Shown one piece after another: positions 45,382 through 53,784 of a DNA stretch of 64,000 nt. The position numbers and the translations under genes are program-made. The DNA comes from Candidatus Binatia bacterium (GTDB lineage Bacteria > Desulfobacterota > Binatia > Bin18), in assembly GCA_022826945.1 (NCBI GenBank), contig JAJDTY010000007.1, forward strand, positions 132,501 to 196,500, read 5' to 3'. A model generated the notes under the pieces. It was not told the origin of the DNA and did no database searches. It saw only the letters and a program-made list of their open reading frames with translations. The stretch's first letter is position 1, and each line of letters starts with the position of its first letter.

Positions 45382-46293
45382 CTACCTTTGAAGCAGCCAG
45401 ACCATAATGGCCTTTTGGATATGCAGACGGTTTTCGGATTGGTCAAAAACGACCGACTGCGGACCGTCCAGAACGTCCGCCGTGATCTCCTCCCCCCGAT
45501 GAGCGGGCAGACAGTGCATGACCAAGGCGTCCGGTTTTGCCAGGCTCATCACCTCGGCATTGACCTGATAGTCGGCAAACGCCTGGCGGCGAACCGTCCC
45601 TTCCTCCTCCTGACCCATGCTTGTCCATACATCGGTATAGACCGCATCAGCCTCACGCACAGCCTCGGCGACGGTATGAGTGACCGTCACCCGCGCACCA
45701 GCCTGGCGCGTCTGCTCCAGAACAGCCCGGTCCGGCTCATATCCGGGCGGGCAGGCCAGCACAAAACGAAACGGCAGTTTCAGCGCGGCGTGTAGCCAGG
45801 AATGCACCATGTTATTGCCGTCGCCGACAAAGGCGATTTTCAGGCCCTCAAGAGCGCCCCGATGTTCGATCAGGGTCAAGCAGTCGGCCAGAACCTGGCA
45901 AGGGTGAAGCAGGTCGGACAGCCCGTTGATGACCGGAATCGTTGCGGCCTGGGCGAGTTCGGTCAGCGCCTGATGCGAGAAGGTCCGGGCCATGATGAGA
46001 TCGACCCAACGTGAGAGGTTCTTGGCAACATCGGGAACGGTTTCCCGCGTACCCAGACCGATATCCTGGGGTGAGAGATAAATCGCATACCCACCCAGTT
46101 GGTCCATGCCGGCCTCAAACGTCACCCGGGTACGCAAGCTTGGTTTCTCAAAAATCATCGCTAGCGTTTTGCCCGCCAGAATCGGGTGCGGCCAGCCTTT
46201 TTGGCGGTCGGCCTTGAGCCGTAGTGCTAGCGAAAAAAGCTCTTCCACCTCGTCCCGGGTCAAATCGCCGATACTGATCAGATCACGTTTCAT
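45382..46293 (-). CDS. argF: ornithine carbamoyltransferase
   Basis: This enzyme forms citrulline from ornithine and carbamoyl phosphate (303 residues). Carbamoyl-phosphate binding is by FEKPSLRTRVTFE (about 50-62) and HPCQVLADCLT (about 130), and the ornithine loop is MHCLPAHRGEEI (about 262-273). The ATG overlaps the argD stop by four bases (ATGA), so translation is coupled. The catabolic or anabolic direction is set by its place in a biosynthetic operon: anabolic. Confidence 0.97.
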   Translation of the reverse strand: MKRDLISIGDLTRDEVEELFSLALRLKADRQKGWPHPILAGKTLAMIFEKPSLRTRVTFEAGMDQLGGYAIYLSPQDIGLGTRETVPDVAKNLSRWVDLIMARTFSHQALTELAQAATIPVINGLSDLLHPCQVLADCLTLIEHRGALEGLKIAFVGDGNNMVHSWLHAALKLPFRFVLACPPGYEPDRAVLEQTRQAGARVTVTHTVAEAVREADAVYTDVWTSMGQEEEGTVRRQAFADYQVNAEVMSLAKPDALVMHCLPAHRGEEITADVLDGPQSVVFDQSENRLHIQKAIMVWLLQR

Positions 46294-47477
46294 TGCTGGG
46301 CCAATACTTTTTCAAGGATGTCCAAGCCTTCGTCGATCTCATCCTTGGTGATAATCAGCGGCGGGAGAAACCGCAGGACTTTTCCCGCGGCGCAATTGAT
46401 CATCACCCCTTCGGTCAGACAGGTGTCCGCGATTTTTCCGCCTTCACGGTCAAGTTCAGCCCCCAGAATCAGTCCTTTGCCGCGCACATCGGTAATAAAG
46501 GAAAATTTTTCTTTCAGCGCCTGAAGCCGGCTCAGAAAATAGGCTCCCATCTCGGCACAATTGTCGAGCACACCCTCGTTGAGCAGGGTTTCAACCACCG
46601 CAATACCGGCGGCGCAGGCAATCGCGTTACCACCGAACGTTGAGCCGTGCGTGCCGAGGCTGAGGCTTTCCGCCACCTCGGCTGTCGTCAGCATGGCTCC
46701 AATCGGCACCCCCCCACCCAGCGCCTTGGCGAGCGGCATAATATCCGGGGTCACCCCTTCGTGTTCATGGGCGAAAAGTTTTCCGGTTCGGCCGATACCC
46801 ACTTGCACCTCGTCAAAAATGAGCAGCAGCCCGTTGCGGTCGCACAACTCGCGCAACCCTCTGAGATAGCCGTCGGGCGGCACGACCACCCCGCCTTCGC
46901 CCTGAATCGGTTCGACGAGAATCGCGACAGTTTTATCCGACAGGGCCGCTTCCATGGCCGTCAGATCCCCAAACGGCACATAACGGAAACCCTCCAGCAC
47001 CGGTCCGAACCCCTGGCGGACTTTTTCCTGGCCGGTGGCGGCAATCGTGGCCATGGTCCGACCGTGAAACGAGCCCAGCGTGGAGAGAATCTCGTAGCGC
47101 CCCTCGCGCTTATCCACCCCATATTTGCGCGCCAGTTTAATCGAGGCTTCGTTAGCCTCGGCCCCGCTGTTGCAAAAGAACACCTTATCGGCAAACGAGT
47201 GGGTACATAGCAGCTCGGCCAGACGCGCCTGCGGAATAATATAGTGCAGATTGGAAATATGCGTGAGCGTCGCAACCTGCTCCTGCACGGCTTTGACTAC
47301 TGCGGGATGACATTGCCCCAGGTTCATCACTGCCAGGCTTGCAAAAAAATCCAGGTAGGACTTCCCTTCTGCGTCCCACAGACGACAGCCTTCACCCCGG
47401 ACAAAGGCAACCGGAAAACGGGCATAGGTGGAACACAGATATTGATTATTCAGGTCAATGATTTCCTGGCTGTTCAT
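46290..47477 (-). CDS. argD: acetylornithine aminotransferase
   Basis: This is a PLP-dependent class III aminotransferase (395 residues) forming N-acetylornithine; family members can also serve the succinyl-diaminopimelate step. FFCNSGAEANEAS (about 98-110), FDEVQVGIGRTGK (about 219-231) and the PLP lysine in MPLAKALGGGVPIGA (about 248) are present. The ribosome site GGGGGAAAA precedes the ATG. It sits between argB and argF. No separate dapC was seen, so a dual role is possible. Confidence 0.96.
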   Translation of the reverse strand: MNSQEIIDLNNQYLCSTYARFPVAFVRGEGCRLWDAEGKSYLDFFASLAVMNLGQCHPAVVKAVQEQVATLTHISNLHYIIPQARLAELLCTHSFADKVFFCNSGAEANEASIKLARKYGVDKREGRYEILSTLGSFHGRTMATIAATGQEKVRQGFGPVLEGFRYVPFGDLTAMEAALSDKTVAILVEPIQGEGGVVVPPDGYLRGLRELCDRNGLLLIFDEVQVGIGRTGKLFAHEHEGVTPDIMPLAKALGGGVPIGAMLTTAEVAESLSLGTHGSTFGGNAIACAAGIAVVETLLNEGVLDNCAEMGAYFLSRLQALKEKFSFITDVRGKGLILGAELDREGGKIADTCLTEGVMINCAAGKVLRFLPPLIITKDEIDEGLDILEKVLAQQ

Positions 47478-47614
47478 ATGCTTTTCCCCCTGGCTGCTTT
47501 GTCAGAAAAACTACGCTTTTACAGTCACCGTGCGTCTGTGCCTCTCGCGATTCTGGCGGAAGTTCACCCCTATACACCTGCACCCTATTTTTGCCAAGAG
47601 CGCGAGGAAAAGCG

Positions 47615-48496
47615 TTACACCGTGTGTCGGACCACTTCGGTCCCGATACCGGTTCTCGTCAGAATCTCCAGCAGGATGGCGTGACGCACGCGTCCATCAA
47701 GAATATGCGCCTTTTGCGCCCCGCCGTGCAGCGCGGCAATACAGCACTCGACCTTGGGGATCATCCCGGCGTGAATGACGCCCTCGGCGATAAGGGCCTC
47801 AGCCTCAGCCGCGGTCAGTGTCGGTAGGAGCTTATCGTCCTTATCCTGAATCCCCGTGACATCGGTCAGTAAAATAAACTTTTCGGCTTGGAGGGCCTCG
47901 GCGATTTTCCCGGCAACCAGATCGGCGTTGATATTATACGTTTCACCATCCAGGCCAATGCCGATCGGGGCGATCACCGGAATAAAGTCCTGAGCGGTCA
48001 GGGCATGAATCACGCGTGGATTCACTCCAACAATTTCTCCTACATAACCAATATCGCGCTGCACGACCCGCCCATTTTCTTCCTCATCCACGAGCATTTG
48101 ACGCGCCACGACGAGTTCGCCGTCTTTGCCGGTAACTCCAACCGCGGGGTTTCCCTGTTGATTGATGAGGGTCACGATCTCCTTATTGACCCGGTTGAGC
48201 ACCATCTCGACCACTTCCATGGTCGGGGCATCGGTCACGCGCATGCCGCGTACAAAGTGAGAGGGAATGTCCAGGCGTGTGAGCAACTGACCAATCTGCG
48301 GACCACCACCATGCACGACAACCGGCTTCATACCCACGTATTTGAGCAGGACGATGTCCTCGGCAAAATGCTGCTTGAGGTCTTCGTCCTGCATGGCATG
48401 TCCGCCGTATTTAATGACAATGGTCTTGCCGGAAAAACGACGAATAAACGGCAGGGCTTCCAGCAGGATATCGGCCTTTTGAATGAGTTCGTCCAT
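47615..48496 (-). CDS. argB: N-acetylglutamate kinase
   Basis: This is the second step of arginine synthesis and commonly the arginine-regulated step (293 residues). TIVIKYGGHAM (about 26-36), VHGGGPQIG (about 62) and the later KFILLTDVTGI (about 198) define the amino-acid kinase fold. In this family an N-terminal helix before the kinase core is associated with arginine-sensitive hexameric enzymes; an N-terminal helix (DELIQKADILLEALPFIRRF) is present here. The ATG at 48496 is preferred, with a GTG six bases further upstream. It is the first gene of the arg-dap block, followed by a 137-base gap to argD. Confidence 0.95.
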   Translation of the reverse strand: MDELIQKADILLEALPFIRRFSGKTIVIKYGGHAMQDEDLKQHFAEDIVLLKYVGMKPVVVHGGGPQIGQLLTRLDIPSHFVRGMRVTDAPTMEVVEMVLNRVNKEIVTLINQQGNPAVGVTGKDGELVVARQMLVDEEENGRVVQRDIGYVGEIVGVNPRVIHALTAQDFIPVIAPIGIGLDGETYNINADLVAGKIAEALQAEKFILLTDVTGIQDKDDKLLPTLTAAEAEALIAEGVIHAGMIPKVECCIAALHGGAQKAHILDGRVRHAILLEILTRTGIGTEVVRHTV

Positions 48497-48576
48497 ATAC
48501 ACATCCGTGCTCAGGCATACTGCCTGGCGTTCTCTGTCTCACTGTGTAGTGTGCCTTGCCCTGGGTCAAGAGCGGC

Positions 48577-48604
48577 TTGGTTTCTGGTTTTACTCGACTA
48601 TAAT
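48577..48604 (+). promoter_or_regulatory. promoter for leaderless DUF4124 gene
   Basis: A perfect TATAAT (48599-48604) lies eight bases before the ATG at 48613, with TTGGTT 16 bases upstream of it. There is no Shine-Dalgarno sequence. The arrangement suggests a leaderless or nearly leaderless transcript. Confidence 0.5.
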
Positions 48605-48612
48605 GGCAAACC

Positions 48613-49467
48613 ATGCGGTCACGTCTATTTCTTTGGCCGACGTATTTCGTTGGATTCCTCTATCTGGGCGGTCTTGGGTACCCGGCTGAGGCAAGGGCCG
48701 ACCTCTATCGTTGGACCGATGCGAGGGGAGTTATTCACCTTGTGGATGAAAGCGTGGAGATTCCTGAAACGTATCGGGAGCAGGTTCGAATCTATCGTTC
48801 TTCCTCTTCGGACGTTGAAGCATCCCCAGCCCTCATCACCCCGAGCCGCGAGTATTCCGCACGCAGCCAGGGAGCCTTTGCCCAAAAAATTGCCGTGGAT
48901 TTTGGTCTGATTAAAGACGGAAGTATAGACGCCTTAGGTCCGCTGAACGGGGTCGGCATCCAGCCCCCGGGAGGTTGGCAGGTAAGCCGCAGCCTTGACC
49001 CTGACAGTGTAGACCAGTTGGTGGCGACGGTGCGGCGTGCGGCAACAGCCCAGCGACTGACACTTTCCGCTGATGGAGCCGAAGCGATTATCCGCCAGGC
49101 CGCAATTGACTTTATTCCGCCATCACCGGCCCCCGACCCCGTAGTCCAGGCAGAGCCGGACGTTGTCATTGTCGAACAACCGCCGCGCATTATCGAAGTT
49201 GTCCGAGAACCCTATTATGTTGAAACACCAGTGGTCGTGCACGCCCTGCGACCTTATCGTCCATATAGGAGGCTCCGTCGCTTCCCCCGTCAAGAGCGCA
49301 GAGAGCGGGAGGTTTACCGTCCGCTGCATACGATTCAGCGCCGCAATCCCTCAATTCGTCCTTCAAAACCGTCCATCACCCGTAAGTCTTTCGGCCACTC
49401 AATTCGGCGTGGCCCCTTTATCGCCACCACAACGACCCAGACCGCAGCGCCGTTTATCCGACGGTAA
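48613..49467 (+). CDS. DUF4124-domain exported protein
   Basis: This 284-residue protein has an N-terminal hydrophobic signal (about residues 3-28) followed by ADLYRWTDARGVIHLVDESVEIPETYR, the DUF4124 signature (about 29-56). The middle is Ser/Pro/Glu-rich, and the C-terminal third is strongly basic (YRPYRRLRRFPRQERREREVY) and probably disordered. DUF4124 domains occur in many proteobacterial envelope proteins of unknown function. It is divergent from the arginine operon and precedes chdC on the same strand by 23 bases. Confidence 0.8.
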   Translation: MRSRLFLWPTYFVGFLYLGGLGYPAEARADLYRWTDARGVIHLVDESVEIPETYREQVRIYRSSSSDVEASPALITPSREYSARSQGAFAQKIAVDFGLIKDGSIDALGPLNGVGIQPPGGWQVSRSLDPDSVDQLVATVRRAATAQRLTLSADGAEAIIRQAAIDFIPPSPAPDPVVQAEPDVVIVEQPPRIIEVVREPYYVETPVVVHALRPYRPYRRLRRFPRQERREREVYRPLHTIQRRNPSIRPSKPSITRKSFGHSIRRGPFIATTTTQTAAPFIRR

Positions 49468-49490
49468 ATTTCTCAGGGAGTTGTAGAAAA

Positions 49491-50342
49491 ATGGAAGCGC
49501 ATCCCGCAGCCATCCCCCCCGTACCGCTCGCCCTTGAAGGCTCGGCCATACTCCACCAGATGTTTCGCGTACGCTGGACGGACTGGAGGGCCGTATCCGC
49601 CAGAGCCCAGAACGAAATTCTGGACGACGCCGTGCAAACCTTTGCCGCCATGGAAGCGGAAGGCTCCGAACAAACCGGGCTTTTTTCCCTCCTGGGTCAT
49701 AAAGGTGATCTCATGCTTGTCCACTTTCGACGCACATTTGATGCGGCGAACGAGGCAGAGTTGCAGGTCGCAAGGCTCGGGCTGAGCGATTTTCTTGAGC
49801 CCACGACTTCGTACGTCTCGGTGGTTGAACTCGGGCTGTATGAAGCCTCGATCCATCTGTACCATAGTCTGGTCGAACAAGGCCTCCAGCCGGACACGCC
49901 CGAATGGCGTGAGGCTGTAGAAAAAGAGTTGGCTCAAAAACGCGAAGCCATGGCCGGTCGGGTCTGGCCGTCCATTCCGGCCCGCCGCTACCTCAGCTTT
50001 TATCCCATGGACAAGAAGCGCGGCGAGGACAAAAACTGGTATCAGCTTCCCATTGCCACACGGCAGCAGATGATGCGCGAGCACGGCATGATCGGTCGGC
50101 GCTACGCCGGACAGGTCACCCAGATCATTTCGGGTTCGATTGGCTTCGACGACTGGGAGTGGGGTGTAGACCTTTTTGCCGACGATCCCCTGGTGTTCAA
50201 AAAACTGGTCTATGAGATGCGCTTTGACGAGGCCAGCGCTGTGTATGGGCTTTTTGGGTCGTTCTATCTCGGGCTGCGTTTTCCGGCCGCGGAACTCAGC
50301 AGTCTGCTGACCGGACGCGCCCCGGCCTTTCGGCAAGGTTAA
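49491..50342 (+). CDS. hemQ: coproheme decarboxylase-like (ChdC/HemQ, chlorite dismutase family)
   Basis: This 283-residue chlorite-dismutase-family protein converts coproheme to heme b in the coproporphyrin-dependent pathway. YLSFYPMDKKRGEDKNWY (about 163-180) includes the conserved catalytic Tyr region, and MMREHGMIGRRYAG (about 199-212) carries the proximal heme His; GFDDWEWGVDLFADDP follows. The true chlorite dismutase distal Arg is not evident, so ChdC is favoured. A GGGAG ribosome site lies 10 bases before the ATG. No other heme genes are in the window. Confidence 0.85.
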   Translation: MEAHPAAIPPVPLALEGSAILHQMFRVRWTDWRAVSARAQNEILDDAVQTFAAMEAEGSEQTGLFSLLGHKGDLMLVHFRRTFDAANEAELQVARLGLSDFLEPTTSYVSVVELGLYEASIHLYHSLVEQGLQPDTPEWREAVEKELAQKREAMAGRVWPSIPARRYLSFYPMDKKRGEDKNWYQLPIATRQQMMREHGMIGRRYAGQVTQIISGSIGFDDWEWGVDLFADDPLVFKKLVYEMRFDEASAVYGLFGSFYLGLRFPAAELSSLLTGRAPAFRQG

Positions 50343-50400
50343 GCCTCAGGCGTATCGCTTGCTCTTTCTTTTCCGCAGGCGATCATTACAATAGCGGGCC

Positions 50401-51546
50401 ATGACAAGTGCAGATGTCGTCGTTCTTGGGGCGGGCGTAATCGGCAGTTCCATTGCCCACACCTTTGCCCGGCACAAACACAAGACTATCCTGGTCGACA
50501 AACAGCAGCCGGGCCAGGAAGCGTCAGCCGCCGCGGCCGGGATTCTGGCCGTTTCCAGCGGCCGCTCGAAGCGTGGCCCGATGTATCAGCTCAAGAAGGC
50601 CAGCCAAACGCTCTATCCCGCACTGATTCAGGAGATTCAGCAGGCAACCGGCATTGATATTGAACATCAGACCGTCGGAGTCCTCTGTCTCATCCGTAAC
50701 GACGCCGACGAAAAAAAATACCGCAAACTGTATGAACTCAGACAGGAACAGGGCCATCTCGTCACCTGGCTGTCAGCCGAGGCGCTCCGGCAGGCCGAGC
50801 CGGCCCTGAACCCAGCTCTGCGCGGGGCCGTTCATTTTTCGGGCGATCACCATCTGCATAACGGCAAACTGGCGGAGGCCTGGGCACTAACCGCGGAAAA
50901 ATGCGGCGCCCAACTGAGAACCGGCACAACGGTGACCGAGGTTCGCCGGACAGGGGGACGCATCCACTCTGTTCGTATTGGTGATGAGTGGGTTGAAGCC
51001 GGGACGGTGGTGATTGCCACGGGCTCTTGGTCGCGTCAGGTCGGGGAGCTGTTTGATATTACGATACCTGTCGAGCCGGCCAAAGGCCAGATGTTGGCCG
51101 TTCGCGCCACTCAGCTCAACCACGTGATCTCGTGCGACGAACACTATCTGGTCCCACGCAAAAACGGCGAGGTTATTATCGGCTCAAGCGTCGAGTATGT
51201 CGGTCATACAAAAGACGTCACGCTGGACACGGTTCAAGCTTTTATTGACCGTTCAGAGGCGCTTGTGCCAGGGATCAGCAAGGCCCCACTCAGCCGGTTT
51301 TGGGCCGGGTTACGACCCTATTCACCGACGCGTCGGCCTCTCCTGTGTCAAGCGCCCGACCTCGACAACGTTGTCCTGGCTACTGGTCACCATCGCAACG
51401 GCATTGTCCTGGCCCCTATTACCGGTCAGTTAATTTACGAACTGATCACGACGGACCAACCCTCGCTGGACCTGACCCCTTTCGCCCTGCCCAGGGAGCC
51501 CCTTCCGCCACCGGGGCCGGACGAATCGCCCGATGAGGCAGACTGA
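50401..51546 (+). CDS. thiO: FAD-dependent glycine/D-amino-acid oxidase (ThiO-like)
   Basis: This is a DAO-family flavoenzyme, 381 residues. The FAD-binding VVLGAGVIGSSIAHTFARH starts at residue 6, and PGQEASAAAAGILAV (about 37-51) and GTVVIATGSWS follow. FWAGLRPYSPTRRPLL and ATGHHRNGIVLAPITGQ near the C-terminus resemble glycine oxidase ThiO, which makes iminoacetate for thiamine thiazole. No other thi genes are nearby, so a general D-amino-acid or sarcosine oxidase is possible. TACAAT lies eight bases before the ATG and no ribosome site is seen, a leaderless arrangement. Confidence 0.82.
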   Translation: MTSADVVVLGAGVIGSSIAHTFARHKHKTILVDKQQPGQEASAAAAGILAVSSGRSKRGPMYQLKKASQTLYPALIQEIQQATGIDIEHQTVGVLCLIRNDADEKKYRKLYELRQEQGHLVTWLSAEALRQAEPALNPALRGAVHFSGDHHLHNGKLAEAWALTAEKCGAQLRTGTTVTEVRRTGGRIHSVRIGDEWVEAGTVVIATGSWSRQVGELFDITIPVEPAKGQMLAVRATQLNHVISCDEHYLVPRKNGEVIIGSSVEYVGHTKDVTLDTVQAFIDRSEALVPGISKAPLSRFWAGLRPYSPTRRPLLCQAPDLDNVVLATGHHRNGIVLAPITGQLIYELITTDQPSLDLTPFALPREPLPPPGPDESPDEAD

Positions 51547-51638
51547 AATCCGTGCCGCATTGCCACACCCATGGCAGTGTGCGATAATCCATCCCGTTCA
51601 GGCAGAGGGAAAGTCATATTCCAGAGGGAGGAATTTTC

Positions 51639-51842
51639 ATGGACGAGGTCAGAATCCGAGTGCTCAAGAATGGGCCATACGAGGTCAAAGGCGCAGTCAC
51701 GCTCACAGACCAGAAACGTAACCCGTATAAGGTTGAGGACGACGCCATTTATCTGTGCCGCTGTGGTCAATCGGCAAACAAGCCGTTCTGCGACGGCGCC
51801 CACGCCGAAGCCGGCTTTAAGGCTGAAGAAACGGCCGAATAG
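51639..51842 (+). CDS. CDGSH-type [2Fe-2S] protein
   Basis: This is a 67-residue protein with one CDGSH (mitoNEET-like) iron-sulfur motif: CRCGQSANKPFCDGAH (about residues 40-55), i.e. three Cys and one His as ligands. It has no signal peptide. Small bacterial CDGSH proteins are implicated in iron-sulfur or redox handling. GGAGG lies just before the ATG. It is separated by 18 bases from the next gene, which encodes an unrelated secreted repeat protein. Confidence 0.92.
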   Translation: MDEVRIRVLKNGPYEVKGAVTLTDQKRNPYKVEDDAIYLCRCGQSANKPFCDGAHAEAGFKAEETAE

Positions 51843-51860
51843 CCTCTTAAGAAAACATCA

Positions 51861-52328
51861 ATGATAAGACGTCTGTCGACCGCATTGGCGCTTGCTTTCT
51901 TTATCGGCTTCGGTCTGTACGGAGATAGTGAGGCCGCCTGTAGTTCCCAGAACATCGGGGAAACGACCTTCCACTCATGTTCTGACGGCTCGACTGGCGT
52001 TTCTCGTAACCTTGGTGGGACCACCTTCCACACTTGGTCTGACGGCTCGGTAGGTGCTTCACAAAACTTTGGTGGTACTACCTTTCACAACTGGTCTGAC
52101 GGCTCGGTAGGGAGTTCTCAAAACCTTGGTGGGGCCACCTTTCATAATTGGTCTGACGGCTCAGCCGGCGTTTCTCGTAACCTTGGTGGGACCACCTTCC
52201 ACACTTGGTCTGACGGCTCGATAGGCGCCTCCCAAAACCTTGGCGATACAACCTTTCACACTTGGTCTGGCGGCTCGGCAGGCACTTCTCGCAACCTTAG
52301 TGGTACGACCTTGCATAATCGGGACTAG
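51861..52328 (+). CDS. secreted tandem-repeat protein (19-residue units)
   Basis: This 155-residue protein has a signal peptide (residues 1 to about 25, cleavage near SEA-AC) followed by six full and one partial 19-residue repeats from residue 31. The unit is close to NLGGTTFHTWSDGSVGASQ, with Asn, Gly, Thr-Phe-His, Ser-Asp-Gly-Ser and Gly strictly or nearly conserved. Conserved His, Trp and Asp in each turn suggest a beta-solenoid or ligand-binding array. Two Cys (27 and near 40) lie at the N-terminal end. I recognise no family. Its stop codon overlaps the stop of the convergent DUF2231 gene (shared CTAG). Confidence 0.75.
   Translation: MIRRLSTALALAFFIGFGLYGDSEAACSSQNIGETTFHSCSDGSTGVSRNLGGTTFHTWSDGSVGASQNFGGTTFHNWSDGSVGSSQNLGGATFHNWSDGSAGVSRNLGGTTFHTWSDGSIGASQNLGDTTFHTWSGGSAGTSRNLSGTTLHNRD
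51951..52325 (+). repeat. 57-bp tandem repeat array
   Basis: Six 57-base units plus a partial seventh, in frame within the secreted-protein gene. Units keep long nearly identical stretches (for example around GACGGCTCG), so copy number may change by recombination or slippage. Confidence 0.9.
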
Positions 52329-52951
52329 TCGTGCTTTAGGTTCTTATCAGCCTCGGGCATTCTCATGTTTTCTAATGTGGTCGGTTGTGCAGCATCACTC
52401 AGCACCTGAACCGCTCGCACACCAGCCCCGTAGCGATAGACCATTTCCCCACCCCAATACCCCTGGATCGTCAAACCGACCAATCCCATTCCGGCCAGGA
52501 TGATATACAGGAGCGGCAACTGCTCGCGAATTTGTAAGCGCGCCACAAGCAGGATGGTAAAAAATCCGAGCAGTACATATCCACCATATTCGTGATAGAA
52601 AAGCAGATCCGCGACTTGGGGATCAAAAGCACTGCTGGGCTGTGGGAGCTGTTGTTCGATCCAGCCACTAAGGACAGCCAGGCCCACCGCACCAACACCA
52701 ACACAAAAACCGACTTTACCAGACTGCTGCCAGTCTCTCCGTCCGCCAAGGCTTCCACCGCAGTCAAGAAGCACACCAAAGACAATCAGGGCAACGGCAA
52801 AGTGCACACATACAGGATGCAGCAGGACCATGAGTCCGGCGTCAATCGGAGGCTCAGAGACGCCTTCATCAGCCCAACTGAAGCTAACAGTCAGCACACT
52901 ACTAGCACCGAGTATACAGCAGGTATGCCTCCAGATTTTCTCGCTTTTCAT
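52325..52951 (-). CDS. DUF2231-type membrane protein
   Basis: From the ATG at 52951 this is a 208-residue protein with an N-terminal signal-like helix and four further hydrophobic helices: HPVCVHFAVALIVFGVLLDC, VGFCVGVGAVGLAVLSGW, YGGYVLLGFFTILLVA and LLYIILAGMGLVGLTIQGYWGGEMVYRYG. HPxxVHFAVALxxFGxLLD and the final GGxMVYxYG are typical of DUF2231, a family linked with heme or electron-transfer membrane proteins. Several upstream in-frame starts exist; this one begins the signal sequence. It diverges from the Rieske gene and is convergent with the repeat gene. Confidence 0.78.
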   Translation of the reverse strand: MKSEKIWRHTCCILGASSVLTVSFSWADEGVSEPPIDAGLMVLLHPVCVHFAVALIVFGVLLDCGGSLGGRRDWQQSGKVGFCVGVGAVGLAVLSGWIEQQLPQPSSAFDPQVADLLFYHEYGGYVLLGFFTILLVARLQIREQLPLLYIILAGMGLVGLTIQGYWGGEMVYRYGAGVRAVQVLSDAAQPTTLENMRMPEADKNLKHD

Positions 52952-53039
52952 GGTACCGTGTGTGGGCCGATTTCTCTCTCCATAGCTCGATGCTAGACTA
53001 TCTATGTTGAAATGCATGCAGATACTACAGGAGGTCGGA

Positions 53040-53417
53040 GTGCCACCGTTTGAGACGCCCCCTTCAGTCACTATCGCCCAGTTGGGAGAGATCGAGCCGG
53101 GAAAGACCAAAAAGTTTCTATTGTCAGTCGAGGGACGAGAAACCGAGTGTTTTGTGGTGAACTACGACGGTCAGTACTTTGCGTACATCAACCGCTGTGC
53201 CCACGTGCCCATGACCATGGACTGGATCGATAACCAGTTCTTGACCGAAGACGGCCGCTATATCCTGTGCGCAACGCATGGAGCCGCCTTTGAGCCGGAT
53301 ACGGGAGAGTGTGTATTTGGTCCGCCGTGCGGAAAATTTTTAGTCCGCGTGCCGCTCACCATAGATGGCGACCGGATCCTGGCCGGTCAGCCGATTGAAG
53401 ACGAGGTAGTGGACTGA
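53040..53417 (+). CDS. Rieske [2Fe-2S] protein
   Basis: This is a single-domain Rieske protein (about 125 residues from GTG 53040, chosen because AGGAGG lies five bases upstream). The ligands are in CAHVPMTMD (about 50-58) and CATHGAAFEPDTG (about 76-88), with CVFGPPCG after, two extra Cys in the typical proline-loop position. No signal peptide is present. It is divergent from the DUF2231 membrane protein gene (89-base gap), and the two could share a redox function; that link is only positional. Confidence 0.85.
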   Translation: MPPFETPPSVTIAQLGEIEPGKTKKFLLSVEGRETECFVVNYDGQYFAYINRCAHVPMTMDWIDNQFLTEDGRYILCATHGAAFEPDTGECVFGPPCGKFLVRVPLTIDGDRILAGQPIEDEVVD

Positions 53418-53459
53418 TCCGTCGAGCCGCCGGGACCTAGGGGCGTCCGCACTCAGCCG

Positions 53460-53711
53460 TTATTCCCACTCGTCGCCGAAGTGGGCGCGCAGCAGACGCT
53501 GTTTGAGATAGTCCAGACTGCCGAGGTCTTCGATGATATCGCCGCCGGTATCATAAAAGAAAATCTCACCGCGCTTATTACGCCCGATCGCCACCAGCCA
53601 TTCGAGCTCATCGCGATCTTCAAGCAAGTAATTAATGGTCTGTGAGACCCCTTTGGCAGGAATCAGCGTGACTTTTGGAGAGTGTGGTTTTTCTTGTGTG
53701 TTTGATGGCAT
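53460..53711 (-). CDS. small acidic protein, function unknown
   Basis: This 83-residue protein has no signal peptide or membrane segment. It contains a compact stretch (VSQTINYLLEDRDELEWLVAIGRNKRGEIFFYDTGGDIIEDLGSL in outline, residues 23-66) that looks folded, and an acidic C-terminus. GGAGATAG lies before the ATG, so it is likely expressed. No family was recognised. It is 73 bases downstream of the 23S methyltransferase start in the opposite sense of expression order (both minus strand, methyltransferase upstream). Confidence 0.6.
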   Translation of the reverse strand: MPSNTQEKPHSPKVTLIPAKGVSQTINYLLEDRDELEWLVAIGRNKRGEIFFYDTGGDIIEDLGSLDYLKQRLLRAHFGDEWE

Positions 53712-53784
53712 CTTCTATCTCCACCGAAGCACTTTTCCAGATGCGGTACGGGGATGTTGGAGGAAGCATAGGAGGCTGTTTTCA

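Noticed and set aside
50342-50400. Possible TPP riboswitch upstream of the thiO-like gene
   Set aside because: The interval is only 58 bases and lacks the CUGAGA and ACCUGAUC-type cores.
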